Shown piece by piece: positions 50,738-59,059 of a stretch of DNA of 64,000 bases. Source of the DNA: Mesorhizobium qingshengii (GTDB lineage: Bacteria > Pseudomonadota > Alphaproteobacteria > Rhizobiales > Rhizobiaceae). The translations under genes were made by a program, and so were the position numbers. Location: the NCBI RefSeq assembly GCF_027563465.1, contig NZ_JAPFQA010000012.1:1-64000 (forward strand). The letters run 5' to 3'. How positions within the stretch are numbered: position 1 is the stretch's first letter; the number at the start of each line of letters is the position of its first letter. Under the pieces are notes generated by a model, which saw only the letters and a program-made list of their open reading frames with translations, was not told where the DNA came from and ran no database searches.

Positions 50738-51589
50738 ATGAAAATCGGCATGTGCATGTTCTTGTGGACGACGGCGGTGTCGAAGAAACACGAGCCGCTG
50801 CTTCGCGACATCAAGGCGACAGGCTTCGATGGTGTGGAGATACCGATCTTTGCCGGCACGCCGGACGACTACAGGAAACTCGGCGAGTTGCTCGATCGCA
50901 TCGGGCTCGAGCGGACCGCGGTTTCAGCCATGGGCGATCCGGCAATGAACCTGATCTCGGCCGATGCGGCAACGCGCAAGGCCGGCATCGACTACATGAA
51001 ATGGGCGATTGATTGCGCCAATGCGCTCGGTGCGAGCACGCTGAGCGGCCCGCTGCATTCGACGCTCGGCGCCTTTTCCGGCACCGGGCCGACGGCCGCC
51101 GAGAAGAAGCGCTCGGTCGCCTCGCAACGCGCCATCGGCGACCATGCCGGCAAGAAGGGCGTCACCATCGGGCTCGAGGCGCTCAACCGCTTCGAATGCT
51201 ATCTCCTCAACACGATGGCGGATCTGTCGGAGCATATCGACGCCATCGACCGGCCGCACATCAAGGCGATGTACGACACCTTCCATGCCAATATCGAGGA
51301 GGCCGACCCGATCGGCGCCTATACAAAGCACCGCGGGAATGTCGTGCATATCCATATTTCGGAGAATGACCGCGGCGTGCCGGGGCGCGGCAATATTCCG
51401 TGGACGGAGACTTTTTCCGCCATCCGCAAGAGCGGCTATGACGACTGGCTGACGATCGAGGCGTTTGGCCGCTCGCTCAAGGACCTGGCGGCGGCAACCA
51501 AGGTGTGGCGCGATTTTTTCGAGAGCCCGGAAGCCGTCTACCGGGACGGCTACAAGCATATCAGAAACGGGTGGAAGAAAGCCGCTTAG
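50738..51589 (+). CDS. Sugar isomerase/epimerase (tagatose-3-epimerase-like), protein C
   Basis: A 283-residue TIM-barrel enzyme with the classical D-tagatose 3-epimerase pattern: EALNRFECYLLNTMADL, YDTFHANIEEADPIGAY, HIHISENDRGVPGRG and TIEAFGR, giving the Glu-Asp-His-Glu metal site. ATG 50738 has GGGGAGGG upstream. It is the third TIM-barrel isomerase of the region and best supported as a keto-sugar 3-epimerase. Confidence 0.9.
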   Translation: MKIGMCMFLWTTAVSKKHEPLLRDIKATGFDGVEIPIFAGTPDDYRKLGELLDRIGLERTAVSAMGDPAMNLISADAATRKAGIDYMKWAIDCANALGASTLSGPLHSTLGAFSGTGPTAAEKKRSVASQRAIGDHAGKKGVTIGLEALNRFECYLLNTMADLSEHIDAIDRPHIKAMYDTFHANIEEADPIGAYTKHRGNVVHIHISENDRGVPGRGNIPWTETFSAIRKSGYDDWLTIEAFGRSLKDLAAATKVWRDFFESPEAVYRDGYKHIRNGWKKAA

Positions 51590-51599
51590 GGTATGCCGA

Positions 51600-51640
51600 T
51601 ATCCAGGTGAGGCCGGTCTGGCCTGACGCTCAACACACCC
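51600..51640. repeat. Shortened copy of the 50.6-kb palindromic element
   Basis: GATATCCAGGTGAGGCCGGTC and GGCCTGACGCTCAACACACC form AGGCC/GGCCT arms. It lies between converging genes (isomerase C and phnE2) and may work as a bidirectional terminator. Confidence 0.45.
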
Positions 51641-51656
51641 TGGGGCGCCGAACCGG

Positions 51657-53024
51657 TTACTCCTGCTCGGCCTGGAGCCTGTTGTAGTCGTGGATGGTAC
51701 GGCTCAGCCTGCGGCGCAGGAAATTCGATATGTTGTCGAAGACGAAGACGACGACCAGCGTCAGCAGCACCATGTAGAAGACGTTGGCCCAGTTGGAGTT
51801 GGTGCGCATCGCTTCCCACAGCTTCAGACCGATGCCGCCGGCGCCGACGGCACCGATGATGGTCGCGCCCCTGGTGTTGGATTCCCACTGGTAAAGCGTC
51901 TGGCTGATGAACACCGGGATCACTTCCGGCAGCACGCCGTAGCGCTGCACCAGAAGGCCGTTGGCGCCGGTCGAGACGACACCCTCGCGCGGCTTGTCGT
52001 CGATGTTCTCGAGCGCCTCGGAATAGGTTTTGCCGAGCGTGCCGATCTCGGTGAAGAAGATCGCGGCGCTGCCTGCCAGGGGACCCGGCCCGAAGGCGCG
52101 GGTGAAGAACAGCGCCCAGATCAGCATGTCGATCGAGCGCATGAAGTCGAAGAAGCGCTTGAGCACCTGGTTGACCAGCCGGCTGGGCGTGATGTTGCGG
52201 GCGGCGAAGAACGCAAGCGGGAAGGCGACGATGCCGCCAAGCGCGGTGCCGAGAAAGGCCATGACGATGGTCTGCAGGAGCTTGGTCCAGACATCGCCAT
52301 GCTGCCACTGGGCGTTGTTCCAGATGTTGTCGCCGGCCAGCGCCAGATTGGACGTGCCCGGCTTGAGTTCGGGCCCGGAGACGATGAGCGAGGCCACTTC
52401 GCCCGCCGACTTGCCGAAGAACGGCGAGCGGGTATCGAAGACAAAATTCGCCCAGCCGAGGAAGCGCTTGCGTATCTTGACGCGGTCGGCTGCGACGCGG
52501 ACCTCGCCGGCAAAGCCCATGTCGGCGACGACCTCGTCCTCATGCGCGGTGATCCAGCCGGGAACCGGGCCGGAGATCAGCGGCTTGCCTGTATCCAGCG
52601 CGACCGGCACGGTCTCGCCGTTGGCAATGATCGTTGCCTGCATCTTGTTGAAGGTGACCGACTTGGCGGCGCCATCGATCAGGATCGTCACCGAGCCGTC
52701 GGCATTGGTCCTGACCCAGTCCGGATGCGGATCCGGGCCGAGCACCGAGAAGCGTGGATATTTGGCGGTGATCTGAGGTTCATCGAGGCGGAAGATCGGC
52801 TGCACGTCGTAGCTGATCCATTGGGTCAGGAACAGTGGCAGGCGCTCCCAGTGCGATTCCCGTATCACCTGCGGCAGGTTGAAGAACCACAGGGCGTAGA
52901 GAAGGTAGACAACGGTGCCTCCAAGCAACAGCAGCGGCCTGAAGCGCTGGTGGAGCGGGCGCCGGAACACGTGCGGGAAGCGCTCCTCGATCGACTGGAT
53001 CTGATCGGCGGTCATGGTGGTCAT
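51657..53024 (-). CDS. phnE: Phosphonate ABC permease, long form (PhnE2)
   Basis: A 455-residue permease, far longer than a usual PhnE (about 260-300). After a first helix (LLLLGGTVVYLLYALWF) comes a periplasmic insert of about 200 residues, then the transport domain with FPLAFFAARNITPSRLVNQV and the EAA-like VGAGGIGLKLWEAM. It pairs with the permease encoded by the next gene. Last gene of the phnC-D-E-E operon. This split E1/E2 form is common in rhizobia. Confidence 0.88.
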   Translation of the reverse strand: MTTMTADQIQSIEERFPHVFRRPLHQRFRPLLLLGGTVVYLLYALWFFNLPQVIRESHWERLPLFLTQWISYDVQPIFRLDEPQITAKYPRFSVLGPDPHPDWVRTNADGSVTILIDGAAKSVTFNKMQATIIANGETVPVALDTGKPLISGPVPGWITAHEDEVVADMGFAGEVRVAADRVKIRKRFLGWANFVFDTRSPFFGKSAGEVASLIVSGPELKPGTSNLALAGDNIWNNAQWQHGDVWTKLLQTIVMAFLGTALGGIVAFPLAFFAARNITPSRLVNQVLKRFFDFMRSIDMLIWALFFTRAFGPGPLAGSAAIFFTEIGTLGKTYSEALENIDDKPREGVVSTGANGLLVQRYGVLPEVIPVFISQTLYQWESNTRGATIIGAVGAGGIGLKLWEAMRTNSNWANVFYMVLLTLVVVFVFDNISNFLRRRLSRTIHDYNRLQAEQE

Positions 53025-53027
53025 CGG

Positions 53028-53984
53028 CTACGCCCCGATCATGAAGGCTTGCTCGCCGACAAGCTTGCGGCGCAGCCAGGCGGAGAACTGGTCGACGATG
53101 AAGATCGTGGTGAACAGGAGCAGCACCAGGGCTATCGTCTTGGCGCCGAAGCCGCGGGAGATGGACAGCTTCAGCTCTTCGCCGATACCGCCGCCGCCGA
53201 CCGCGCCCATGATGGTGGAGATGCGCACGTTGATCTCGATCCGCAGCAGTGTGTAGGACATGAAGTTGGGCAGCACCTGCGGCAGGCCGGCAAAGCGTAC
53301 CCGCTCGAACCAGTTGGCGCCGACCGCTCGCAGGCCTTCCTCGGCGCGCATGTCGATGTTCTCGTTGATCTCGTAGAACAGCTTGCCCAGCGCGCCGATC
53401 GAATGCAGGCCGATGGCGATGATGGCGGCGATCGGGCCGATCGAGACAATGGCCGCGAACAGACCGGCGATGACGATCTCGGGAAAAGCGCGCAGCAGTT
53501 CCATGAAGCGCTTGACGATAAGCCGCAGCACGGGGTGCGGCGTCAGGTTGCGCGCCGCGATGAAGGAGAACGGCACGGCAAAGACGAAACCGATGAAGGT
53601 CGAGACCAGCGCCACGTTGAGCGTGGTCAGCATCAACTCGAAATATTCGGGGATGTAGAAGCTGCCCCAGACATAGGCGCGGCCGAGCGGGAAGTTGAAT
53701 TCCTGGGTGCCGGTATCATGTGGGGAAGCGATGTCGAACATCGCCCGCCAGACATCGTTCCAGTCCTTGGGGACGAGCCAGCTCAGGAAGTCCAGTATGT
53801 GTGGCAGCCGATCGAAGAAATGCCCGGCATTGGCCTCGTCGGCGAACCACATGGTGCCGCAGAGCGCGACGATGAGCAGGCCGACACCGATAGCCGTATA
53901 GAGCCGGCGCAAGGATGTCTGGCGTCGCCAGGCATCGGCTGCCCGGTGCGTCGCGTCTGAATGAGCGGTCACGGAAAGGGTCAT
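53028..53984 (-). CDS. phnE: Phosphonate ABC permease (PhnE1)
   Basis: A 318-residue PhnE-type permease with the typical FAVPFSFIAARNLTPHPVLR and GAVGGGGIGEELKLSISR segments and a first helix around residue 32. It heterodimerises with PhnE2. A strong hairpin (54002-54024) separates it from phnD. Confidence 0.92.
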   Translation of the reverse strand: MTLSVTAHSDATHRAADAWRRQTSLRRLYTAIGVGLLIVALCGTMWFADEANAGHFFDRLPHILDFLSWLVPKDWNDVWRAMFDIASPHDTGTQEFNFPLGRAYVWGSFYIPEYFELMLTTLNVALVSTFIGFVFAVPFSFIAARNLTPHPVLRLIVKRFMELLRAFPEIVIAGLFAAIVSIGPIAAIIAIGLHSIGALGKLFYEINENIDMRAEEGLRAVGANWFERVRFAGLPQVLPNFMSYTLLRIEINVRISTIMGAVGGGGIGEELKLSISRGFGAKTIALVLLLFTTIFIVDQFSAWLRRKLVGEQAFMIGA

Positions 53985-54001
53985 GATCGGAGATGCAAAA
54001 A

Positions 54002-54029
54002 GGGCGGTGCTTTGAACACCGCCCTTTTT
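54002..54029 (-). terminator. Strong hairpin terminator between phnD and phnE1
   Basis: Perfect 8-bp stem GGGCGGTG/CACCGCCC with a 7-base loop and five-base T/A runs on both sides. Lying 11 bases after the phnD stop, it should reduce transcription into the permease genes, leaving phnC-phnD more expressed. Confidence 0.85.
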
Positions 54030-54039
54030 GATTTTGCCG

Positions 54040-54948
54040 TTAGCCGCCGATGGCTGCCTTACGGGCTTCGACGATGACGTTGTAGAAGTCCGGCTTCACC
54101 GGGACGTAGCCGGTAAAATCGCCGCCTTCGACGCCTTCGAAGCAAGCCTTGTCCTTCTTGGGCAGGGCGGTGAAGAAGGCGGTCAGCTTGGCGGTCATGT
54201 CGTCGCCGAGCGCGGTGCGCACGACCAGCGGGCCGTTCGGGATCAGGCCCGAGCGCCAGACTTCGACGAAGTCGTTGGGGTCGACGGCGCCCTTGGCGAC
54301 TTCCTTGTGGAAGGTGCCGGAGCTGTAGCCGTCCTTGAAGTCGCCAATGCCGGAGGAATCGTCCACCGCCACGTCGACCTTGCCGTCACGCACGGCCAGA
54401 ACGTTGTTCTCGTGGCCGCCGTTGAACTGGGTCGAAGCGAAGAAGGTTTCGTTCGAAGCACCGGTGTCCTTCGGAATCTGGGTCAGCGGGATCAGATAGC
54501 CGGAGGTCGAATCCGGATCGGCGTAGCCCAGCTTCTTGCCCTTGGCCGACTTGATGTCGGTGATGCCGGAGGACTTCAGCGCCAGGCCGATCGAATAATA
54601 GCCGGTCGCGCCGTCGGTCTGCTGGGTGGTGAGGATCGGGGTGACGGCCTTCGGGTCCTTCAGGACGACGCTGGCGTAGCCGGAAGCGCCGAGCTCGGCG
54701 AAGTCGAGCGTGCCGCCGAGCAGGCCCTGGATGACACCGTCATAGTCGGCGGCCGGGAACAGCGACACTTTTTCAAAGCCGAATTCGGCTTTCAGGTGGT
54801 CGGCGAGGCACTGGTAGTTGCGCAGCCGGTCGGTCTCGTTTTCACCGCCGAGAATGCCGACGCGAAATTCCTTCATATCGGCGGCATGGGCCATGCTGGT
54901 CGCCATTGCGAGCACCGAAACGGCGCCAAAAACCATCTTCCTGAACAT
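54040..54948 (-). CDS. phnD: Phosphonate-binding periplasmic protein PhnD
   Basis: A 302-residue PhnD from ATG 54948 with AGGAGAG upstream. Signal peptide ends near SMAHA at about residue 22; mature start EFRVGILGGENETDRLRNYQ is typical, as is DFAELGASGYASVVLKDPKA. It binds phosphonates such as 2-aminoethylphosphonate and delivers them to PhnE. Confidence 0.95.
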   Translation of the reverse strand: MFRKMVFGAVSVLAMATSMAHAADMKEFRVGILGGENETDRLRNYQCLADHLKAEFGFEKVSLFPAADYDGVIQGLLGGTLDFAELGASGYASVVLKDPKAVTPILTTQQTDGATGYYSIGLALKSSGITDIKSAKGKKLGYADPDSTSGYLIPLTQIPKDTGASNETFFASTQFNGGHENNVLAVRDGKVDVAVDDSSGIGDFKDGYSSGTFHKEVAKGAVDPNDFVEVWRSGLIPNGPLVVRTALGDDMTAKLTAFFTALPKKDKACFEGVEGGDFTGYVPVKPDFYNVIVEARKAAIGG

Positions 54949-55037
54949 TGGATATCTCTCCTGTAGGTTCCGGCCACGCGCCGGCAGCGTTCTGATTTTG
55001 ACAGGTACCCTTGACGCGGGCTGGCGATCCAGGCCGC

Positions 55038-55895
55038 TCAGTATCCCGGAAATGCGGGTTCGAGCGGTCCGGCGGATGCGGCGATCTTTTGCTTGATGGC
55101 AACGCTGGTCGAGGTGATGGCCTCGGAGATTTCGCCGCCATTGCTGTCGGCGCCATAGACGAGGCGCACGGCCTCGCGGTTGAGCTCTTCCGGCGGGCCA
55201 TCGAAGACGACCTTGCCGGCGGCCATGCCGATGATGCGGTTGCAGTAGGTGCGGGCGGTATCCAGTGTATGCAGATTGGTGACGACGGTGATGCCTTCGC
55301 GCAGATTGATGTCCTGCAGCGAATCCATCACCACCTTGGCGTTGAGCGGGTCGAGCGAAGCGATCGGCTCGTCGGCGAGGATCACCCTGGGCTGCTGCAT
55401 CATGGCGCGGGCAATGGCGACGCGCTGCTGCTGGCCGCCCGACAAGGTGCCGGCGGGCTGCAGGGCGGTGCGGGCGATGTCGAGCCGTTCCAGCGCCGCA
55501 ACCGCTTCGGCGCACTCGGCGCGGGAGAACATGCCGAACAGATTGGTGATGGTCGAACGGTGGTTCAGCTTGCCGAGCAGCACATTGGTCAGTACGTCGA
55601 GGCGCGGCACCAGGTTGAACTGCTGGAAGATCATGGCGCAGTCGCGCTGCCAGCGCCGCAGTGGCGAACCGCGCAGCTGGGAAACCTCGGCGCCGTCAAA
55701 AAAAATCGACCCCTGGCTGGGATCGATGAGACGGTTGATCATGCGCAAAAGGGTCGATTTGCCGGCGCCGGAACGGCCGATGATGCCGACCATCTGACCT
55801 TGCGGGATCGAGATGTCGACATTGCTGACGGCGATGTTCTTGCCAAATCGGCGAGAGACGCCGCGGATTTCGAGCGTGGCTGACGTTGCTGACAT
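55038..55895 (-). CDS. phnC: Phosphonate ABC transporter ATPase PhnC
   Basis: A 285-residue ATPase with Walker A GRSGAGKST, QFNLVPRLDVLTNVLLGKLN, signature LSGGQQQRVAIARA and Walker B VILADEPIASLDP, all typical of PhnC. First gene of the import operon; a weak Pho-box-like sequence lies about 70 bases upstream. Confidence 0.94.
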   Translation of the reverse strand: MSATSATLEIRGVSRRFGKNIAVSNVDISIPQGQMVGIIGRSGAGKSTLLRMINRLIDPSQGSIFFDGAEVSQLRGSPLRRWQRDCAMIFQQFNLVPRLDVLTNVLLGKLNHRSTITNLFGMFSRAECAEAVAALERLDIARTALQPAGTLSGGQQQRVAIARAMMQQPRVILADEPIASLDPLNAKVVMDSLQDINLREGITVVTNLHTLDTARTYCNRIIGMAAGKVVFDGPPEELNREAVRLVYGADSNGGEISEAITSTSVAIKQKIAASAGPLEPAFPGY

Positions 55896-55964
55896 GGGCA
55901 GGTTCCAGTCCAGTCGCGGTTGAAGGTCTGTTGGCCTTCGCTAGCGCAGCGCCATGAACCTGCG

Positions 55965-55982
55965 GTGTCGGATTGATGTCAG
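55965..55982 (-). promoter_or_regulatory. Possible weak Pho box upstream of phnC
   Basis: Minus strand: CTGACAT-CAAT-CCGACAC, two 7-base repeats with a 4-base spacer, with four differences from CTGTCAT-N4-CTGTCAT. The position fits a PhoB-controlled phnC promoter but the match is weak. Confidence 0.35.
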
Positions 55983-56030
55983 TTTTGTTACTGCCCACAG
56001 ACGCGGCGTCTGGCGCCCCTTCCAGAGCGA

Positions 56031-56741
56031 TCAGCCGAGCGCAAGCAACTCCTCGAAGTGCTTCATGTCGCGGAATGCACAGAAGGCGGGTGCCTTGATC
56101 TCGATCATCGGCGCCTGCCGCGCGAAAAGCGCGAGAGAGTCATCGAACAGTGCTTGCCATTGCGCCATCCTGTCGTCCGCCAGTCGCTGGATCTGATAGG
56201 CGAAGGTGATGTGGAAGACATAACTGTCGTGATCGGGGTGCCGGTATCCGAACGGCACGGCCAAGGCATCGCGCCAGGCACGCATGATGCGCACGTCGTC
56301 GTCCGTCGCGCCGGCAACGGTGAGTCCCGTCGGGACGACTTCGACCACCTTGATGTTGAATGGGCCAAAGCCCTCGAAGCCCTTCAGCCGTTCCAGATAG
56401 AGGCGGGTCATCGCGTCGATGCTGGTGTCGAGCGGTACGCCACGCGGCCAGTAGGGCAACCGGCGGCGGTATTCGATGATGCCCTGGAAAAGCGTCATAT
56501 GCAGGCTGGAGACGGGCGTGAAGGCCAGCCGGTCGGCGTCGGGCATCGCCAGCATCCGGTCGCGTACTGCGAGCACCACGGCTTCGGATGGCGAACCGCC
56601 GACCAGGTGGCTGACCACGGTGTTGCCGGGTTCGATCAGGAAATTGCCTGACGTGTCGTAGCGGGTGCCGAGGTGCAACGGAGGGGTCGGATTGGAGCCG
56701 GCAAAGAATCCGGCGAGGGATGGTTTGACTGTGTCGAGCAT
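56031..56741 (-). CDS. 2H-phosphoesterase-like protein (DUF1868 type)
   Basis: A 236-residue protein with the two HxT/S motifs of the 2H phosphoesterase superfamily: SSLHMTLFQG near residue 80 and VFHITFAYQI near residue 177. Such enzymes act on cyclic phosphates or RNA ends. It lies between the import and the lyase operons. A link to the cyclic ribose phosphate made by C-P lyase is tempting, but the family differs from the DUF1045 protein usual in phn loci. Confidence 0.8.
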   Translation of the reverse strand: MLDTVKPSLAGFFAGSNPTPPLHLGTRYDTSGNFLIEPGNTVVSHLVGGSPSEAVVLAVRDRMLAMPDADRLAFTPVSSLHMTLFQGIIEYRRRLPYWPRGVPLDTSIDAMTRLYLERLKGFEGFGPFNIKVVEVVPTGLTVAGATDDDVRIMRAWRDALAVPFGYRHPDHDSYVFHITFAYQIQRLADDRMAQWQALFDDSLALFARQAPMIEIKAPAFCAFRDMKHFEELLALG

Positions 56742-56846
56742 GGCGATCTCCGAGGAAAGACCACGTCCTGCTTCGGCGATGTGTCAGGGATATGAAACAG
56801 GCCTGTCCATGACGATGATGTGATGGCCGATCTCTCGTTGTCTAAC

Positions 56847-56891
56847 GCAATTCCGGACGGAAAACCGGTTCCCCACTTTTCCTGCAATTGC
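56847..56891. repeat. Rhizobiales-type 45-bp palindromic repeat, copy 1
   Basis: Ends GCAATT/AATTGC with an inner GAAAA...TTTTC pair and ACCGGTT near the centre. It lies just past the acyltransferase stop in the gap between operons and could serve as a 3' hairpin. Confidence 0.65.
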
Positions 56892-56892
56892 T

Positions 56893-57510
56893 CTACCCGC
56901 CATATTTCTCCAGGAAGGCTTCGGCCTCAAGCGACCGAAAATCGTCGAGTGCGGCGCGCAGCCTTGCGTGGTCCCAGTCCCACCAGGCAAGCGCCCGGTA
57001 GCGCTCGGCGGTGCGGCGATCGAAGCGCTCGCGGATCGGCTTTGCCGGTACGCCGCCGACGATGGTGTAGGGCGCGACATCCTTCGAGACGACCGCTCCG
57101 GCGCCGACCGCCGCGCCATCGCCGACAGTGACGCCAGGCAGGATGGTCGAGCCGTGACCGAGCCAGGTGTCATGGCCGATGGTGACGCGCCTGGCGCGGC
57201 GCTGGGCGAAGAATTCGCTCTCGTGCTCGGCATCGTCCCAATAGTCGGAGGCGCGATAGGTGAAATGGTGCAGCGTCGGCCGCCATGTCGGGTGGTTGGT
57301 GGCGTTGATGCGCACGCTTGCCGCAATGTTGGAGAACTTGCCGATCGTCGTGCACCAGACGGCGCAGTCCTGCATCATATAGGAGTAATCGCCGAGTTCG
57401 CTTTCGGAAACCCGGCTGCGGTCGGCGATCTCGGTCCAGCGACCAAGTGTCGAGTTTTCTACGTCAGCCGTCGGATGGACCAGCGGCGCTTCCGATAATT
57501 TCCTGGTCAT
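56893..57510 (-). CDS. Phosphonate-locus hexapeptide-repeat acyltransferase
   Basis: A 205-residue left-handed beta-helix transferase. Hexapeptide repeats are visible in ILPGVTVGDGAAVGAGAVVS, ending VAPYTIVGGVPAKPIRERF. The protein fits the phn-associated hexapeptide-transferase family that replaces PhnO in many proteobacteria. It shares an ATGA overlap with phnL, showing operon membership. Acyl acceptor, perhaps an aminoalkylphosphonate, is inferred. Confidence 0.88.
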   Translation of the reverse strand: MTRKLSEAPLVHPTADVENSTLGRWTEIADRSRVSESELGDYSYMMQDCAVWCTTIGKFSNIAASVRINATNHPTWRPTLHHFTYRASDYWDDAEHESEFFAQRRARRVTIGHDTWLGHGSTILPGVTVGDGAAVGAGAVVSKDVAPYTIVGGVPAKPIRERFDRRTAERYRALAWWDWDHARLRAALDDFRSLEAEAFLEKYGG

Positions 57511-58214
57511 GCGGCGATTTTTCCCGGGGCAAAAGCGGTGACGTCAATGATGCGGTCGGCAACCGCCTCGCGCACGTCATGGTCGTGGAAGATACCGAGG
57601 AGGGCGACGCCCGCCGTCTTCTTGCCAGCGATGAGTTCGATCACCACGTCGCGGTTCCTGGCGTCGAGCGAGGCAGTCGGCTCGTCGAGCAGCAGGATCG
57701 GGTGCTCGGTGATGAAGCCGCGCGCGATGTTGACGCGCTGCTGCTCGCCGCCGGAGAAGGTCGCCGGCGGCAGAGCCCAGAGTTTCTCCGGCAGGTTGAG
57801 TTGCGCCAGCAAGGCGCGCGCCTTGTCGCGCGCGCTCTCGTGGTCCTCGCCGCGCTCGACCAGCGGCTCGGCGACGACATCCAGCGCCGGGACACGCGGC
57901 ACGGTGCGCAGGAACTGGCTGACATAGCCGATGGTCTGGCGGCGCACCGCAAGCACGGTGCGCGGGCTGGCGGTGGCAAGGTCGATCAAGCCGTCGTCGT
58001 GGCTGACGATGATCTGGCCTTCATCGACGGCGTAATTGCCGTAGAGCATCTTGAGGATCGAGCTCTTGCCGGCGCCGGACGGGCCGCCAAGCACCGTGCA
58101 TTCGCCAGCCCTGATCGAGAACGAGACACCGGCGACGACTGGCAATTTGATGCCGTCGCGCAGATGCATGGTGAAGCTCTTGGCGACGTCGGAGACGACG
58201 AGCGGGGTTGCCAT
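57507..58214 (-). CDS. phnL: C-P lyase accessory ABC-type protein PhnL
   Basis: A 235-residue ABC-ATPase-like protein from ATG 58214; the open frame to 58265 lies in an intergenic palindrome. Walker A GGPSGAGKSS, signature FSGGEQQRVNIARG, Walker B ILLLDEPTASLD. It is not a transporter part but is needed for C-P lyase function with PhnGHIJK. Confidence 0.94.
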   Translation of the reverse strand: MATPLVVSDVAKSFTMHLRDGIKLPVVAGVSFSIRAGECTVLGGPSGAGKSSILKMLYGNYAVDEGQIIVSHDDGLIDLATASPRTVLAVRRQTIGYVSQFLRTVPRVPALDVVAEPLVERGEDHESARDKARALLAQLNLPEKLWALPPATFSGGEQQRVNIARGFITEHPILLLDEPTASLDARNRDVVIELIAGKKTAGVALLGIFHDHDVREAVADRIIDVTAFAPGKIAA

Positions 58215-58235
58215 GTCAGTGTCCTTTGTTCTGCC

Positions 58236-58280
58236 GCATGATCTGGTCCGAAAACCGCCTTCCACTTTTCGGGATCACGC
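58236..58280. repeat. Rhizobiales-type palindromic repeat, copy 2
   Basis: GCATGATC...GATCACGC ends with TCCGAAAA and TTTTCGGGA inner arms, 45 bases, in the 68-base gap between phnK and phnL. It is similar in layout to the copy at 56847. Confidence 0.65.
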
Positions 58281-58282
58281 GG

Positions 58283-59059
58283 CTAGACCTGCAAAATGGA
58301 AGAAACGAGAAGCTGGGTGTAGGGCGCGCGCGGGTCATCAAGCACGCGGTCGGTGAGGCCGCTTTCGATGACGCGGCCGTCCTTCATCACCATCATGCGC
58401 TGCGACAGAAGGCGTGCCACCGCGAGGTCGTGGGTGACGACGATGGCGGCGAGACCAAGATCGGTGACCAGGCCGCGCAACAGGTCGAGCAGGCGCGCCT
58501 GCACCGAGACGTCGAGGCCGCCGGTCGGCTCATCCATGAACACCAGCCGAGGCCCGGTGACGAGGTTGCGGGCAATCTGGAGGCGCTGGCGCATGCCGCC
58601 GGAGAAGGCACGTGGCTCGTCGTCGATGCGGTCCTCGTCGATCTCGACGCGCGACAGCCAGTCGACGGCCGTGGCGCGGATCTTGCCGTAATGGCGATCC
58701 CCCACAGCCATCAGCCGTTCGCCGACATTGGCACCGGCCGACACCGTCATGCGCAGGCCATCCGCCGGGTTCTGGTGGACGAAACCCCAGTCGGTGCGCA
58801 TCAAAAAGCGGCGCTCGGCCTCGCTCATGCGGTAAAGTTCGCGGAACTGGCCGTCGCGCATGCGGTAGCTGGCGGTGCCGGAGGAGGGCAGCAGCCGTGT
58901 CGACAGGCAGTTGAGCAGCGTCGTCTTGCCGGAGCCGGATTCGCCGACCACCGCCAGGACTTCGCCCGGCCACAGGTCGAAGGAGACATTGTCGCAGCCG
59001 ACACGCGAGCCGTAGAATTTGGAGAGTGCCGAGACGCGCAGCAGTGGTTCGTCGGTCAT
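58283..59059 (-). CDS. phnK: C-P lyase complex protein PhnK
   Basis: A 258-residue ABC-type protein. Walker A GESGSGKTT, the PhnK-typical GFVHQNPADGLRMTVSAGAN, signature FSGGMRQRLQIARN, and Walker B VFMDEPTGGLDVSVQ. It binds the PhnGHIJ core. It overlaps phnJ by 4 bases. Confidence 0.95.
   Translation of the reverse strand: MTDEPLLRVSALSKFYGSRVGCDNVSFDLWPGEVLAVVGESGSGKTTLLNCLSTRLLPSSGTASYRMRDGQFRELYRMSEAERRFLMRTDWGFVHQNPADGLRMTVSAGANVGERLMAVGDRHYGKIRATAVDWLSRVEIDEDRIDDEPRAFSGGMRQRLQIARNLVTGPRLVFMDEPTGGLDVSVQARLLDLLRGLVTDLGLAAIVVTHDLAVARLLSQRMMVMKDGRVIESGLTDRVLDDPRAPYTQLLVSSILQV

Noticed and set aside
51690..53960. A 756-codon plus-strand open frame
   Set aside because: Antisense to both phnE genes; composition dominated by Asp, Arg, Gly and Ala typical of shadow frames.
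58899..58911. GTGTCGACAG inside phnK, a near copy of the island operator
   Set aside because: Last base differs, it lies in coding sequence and is far from the island; chance match.
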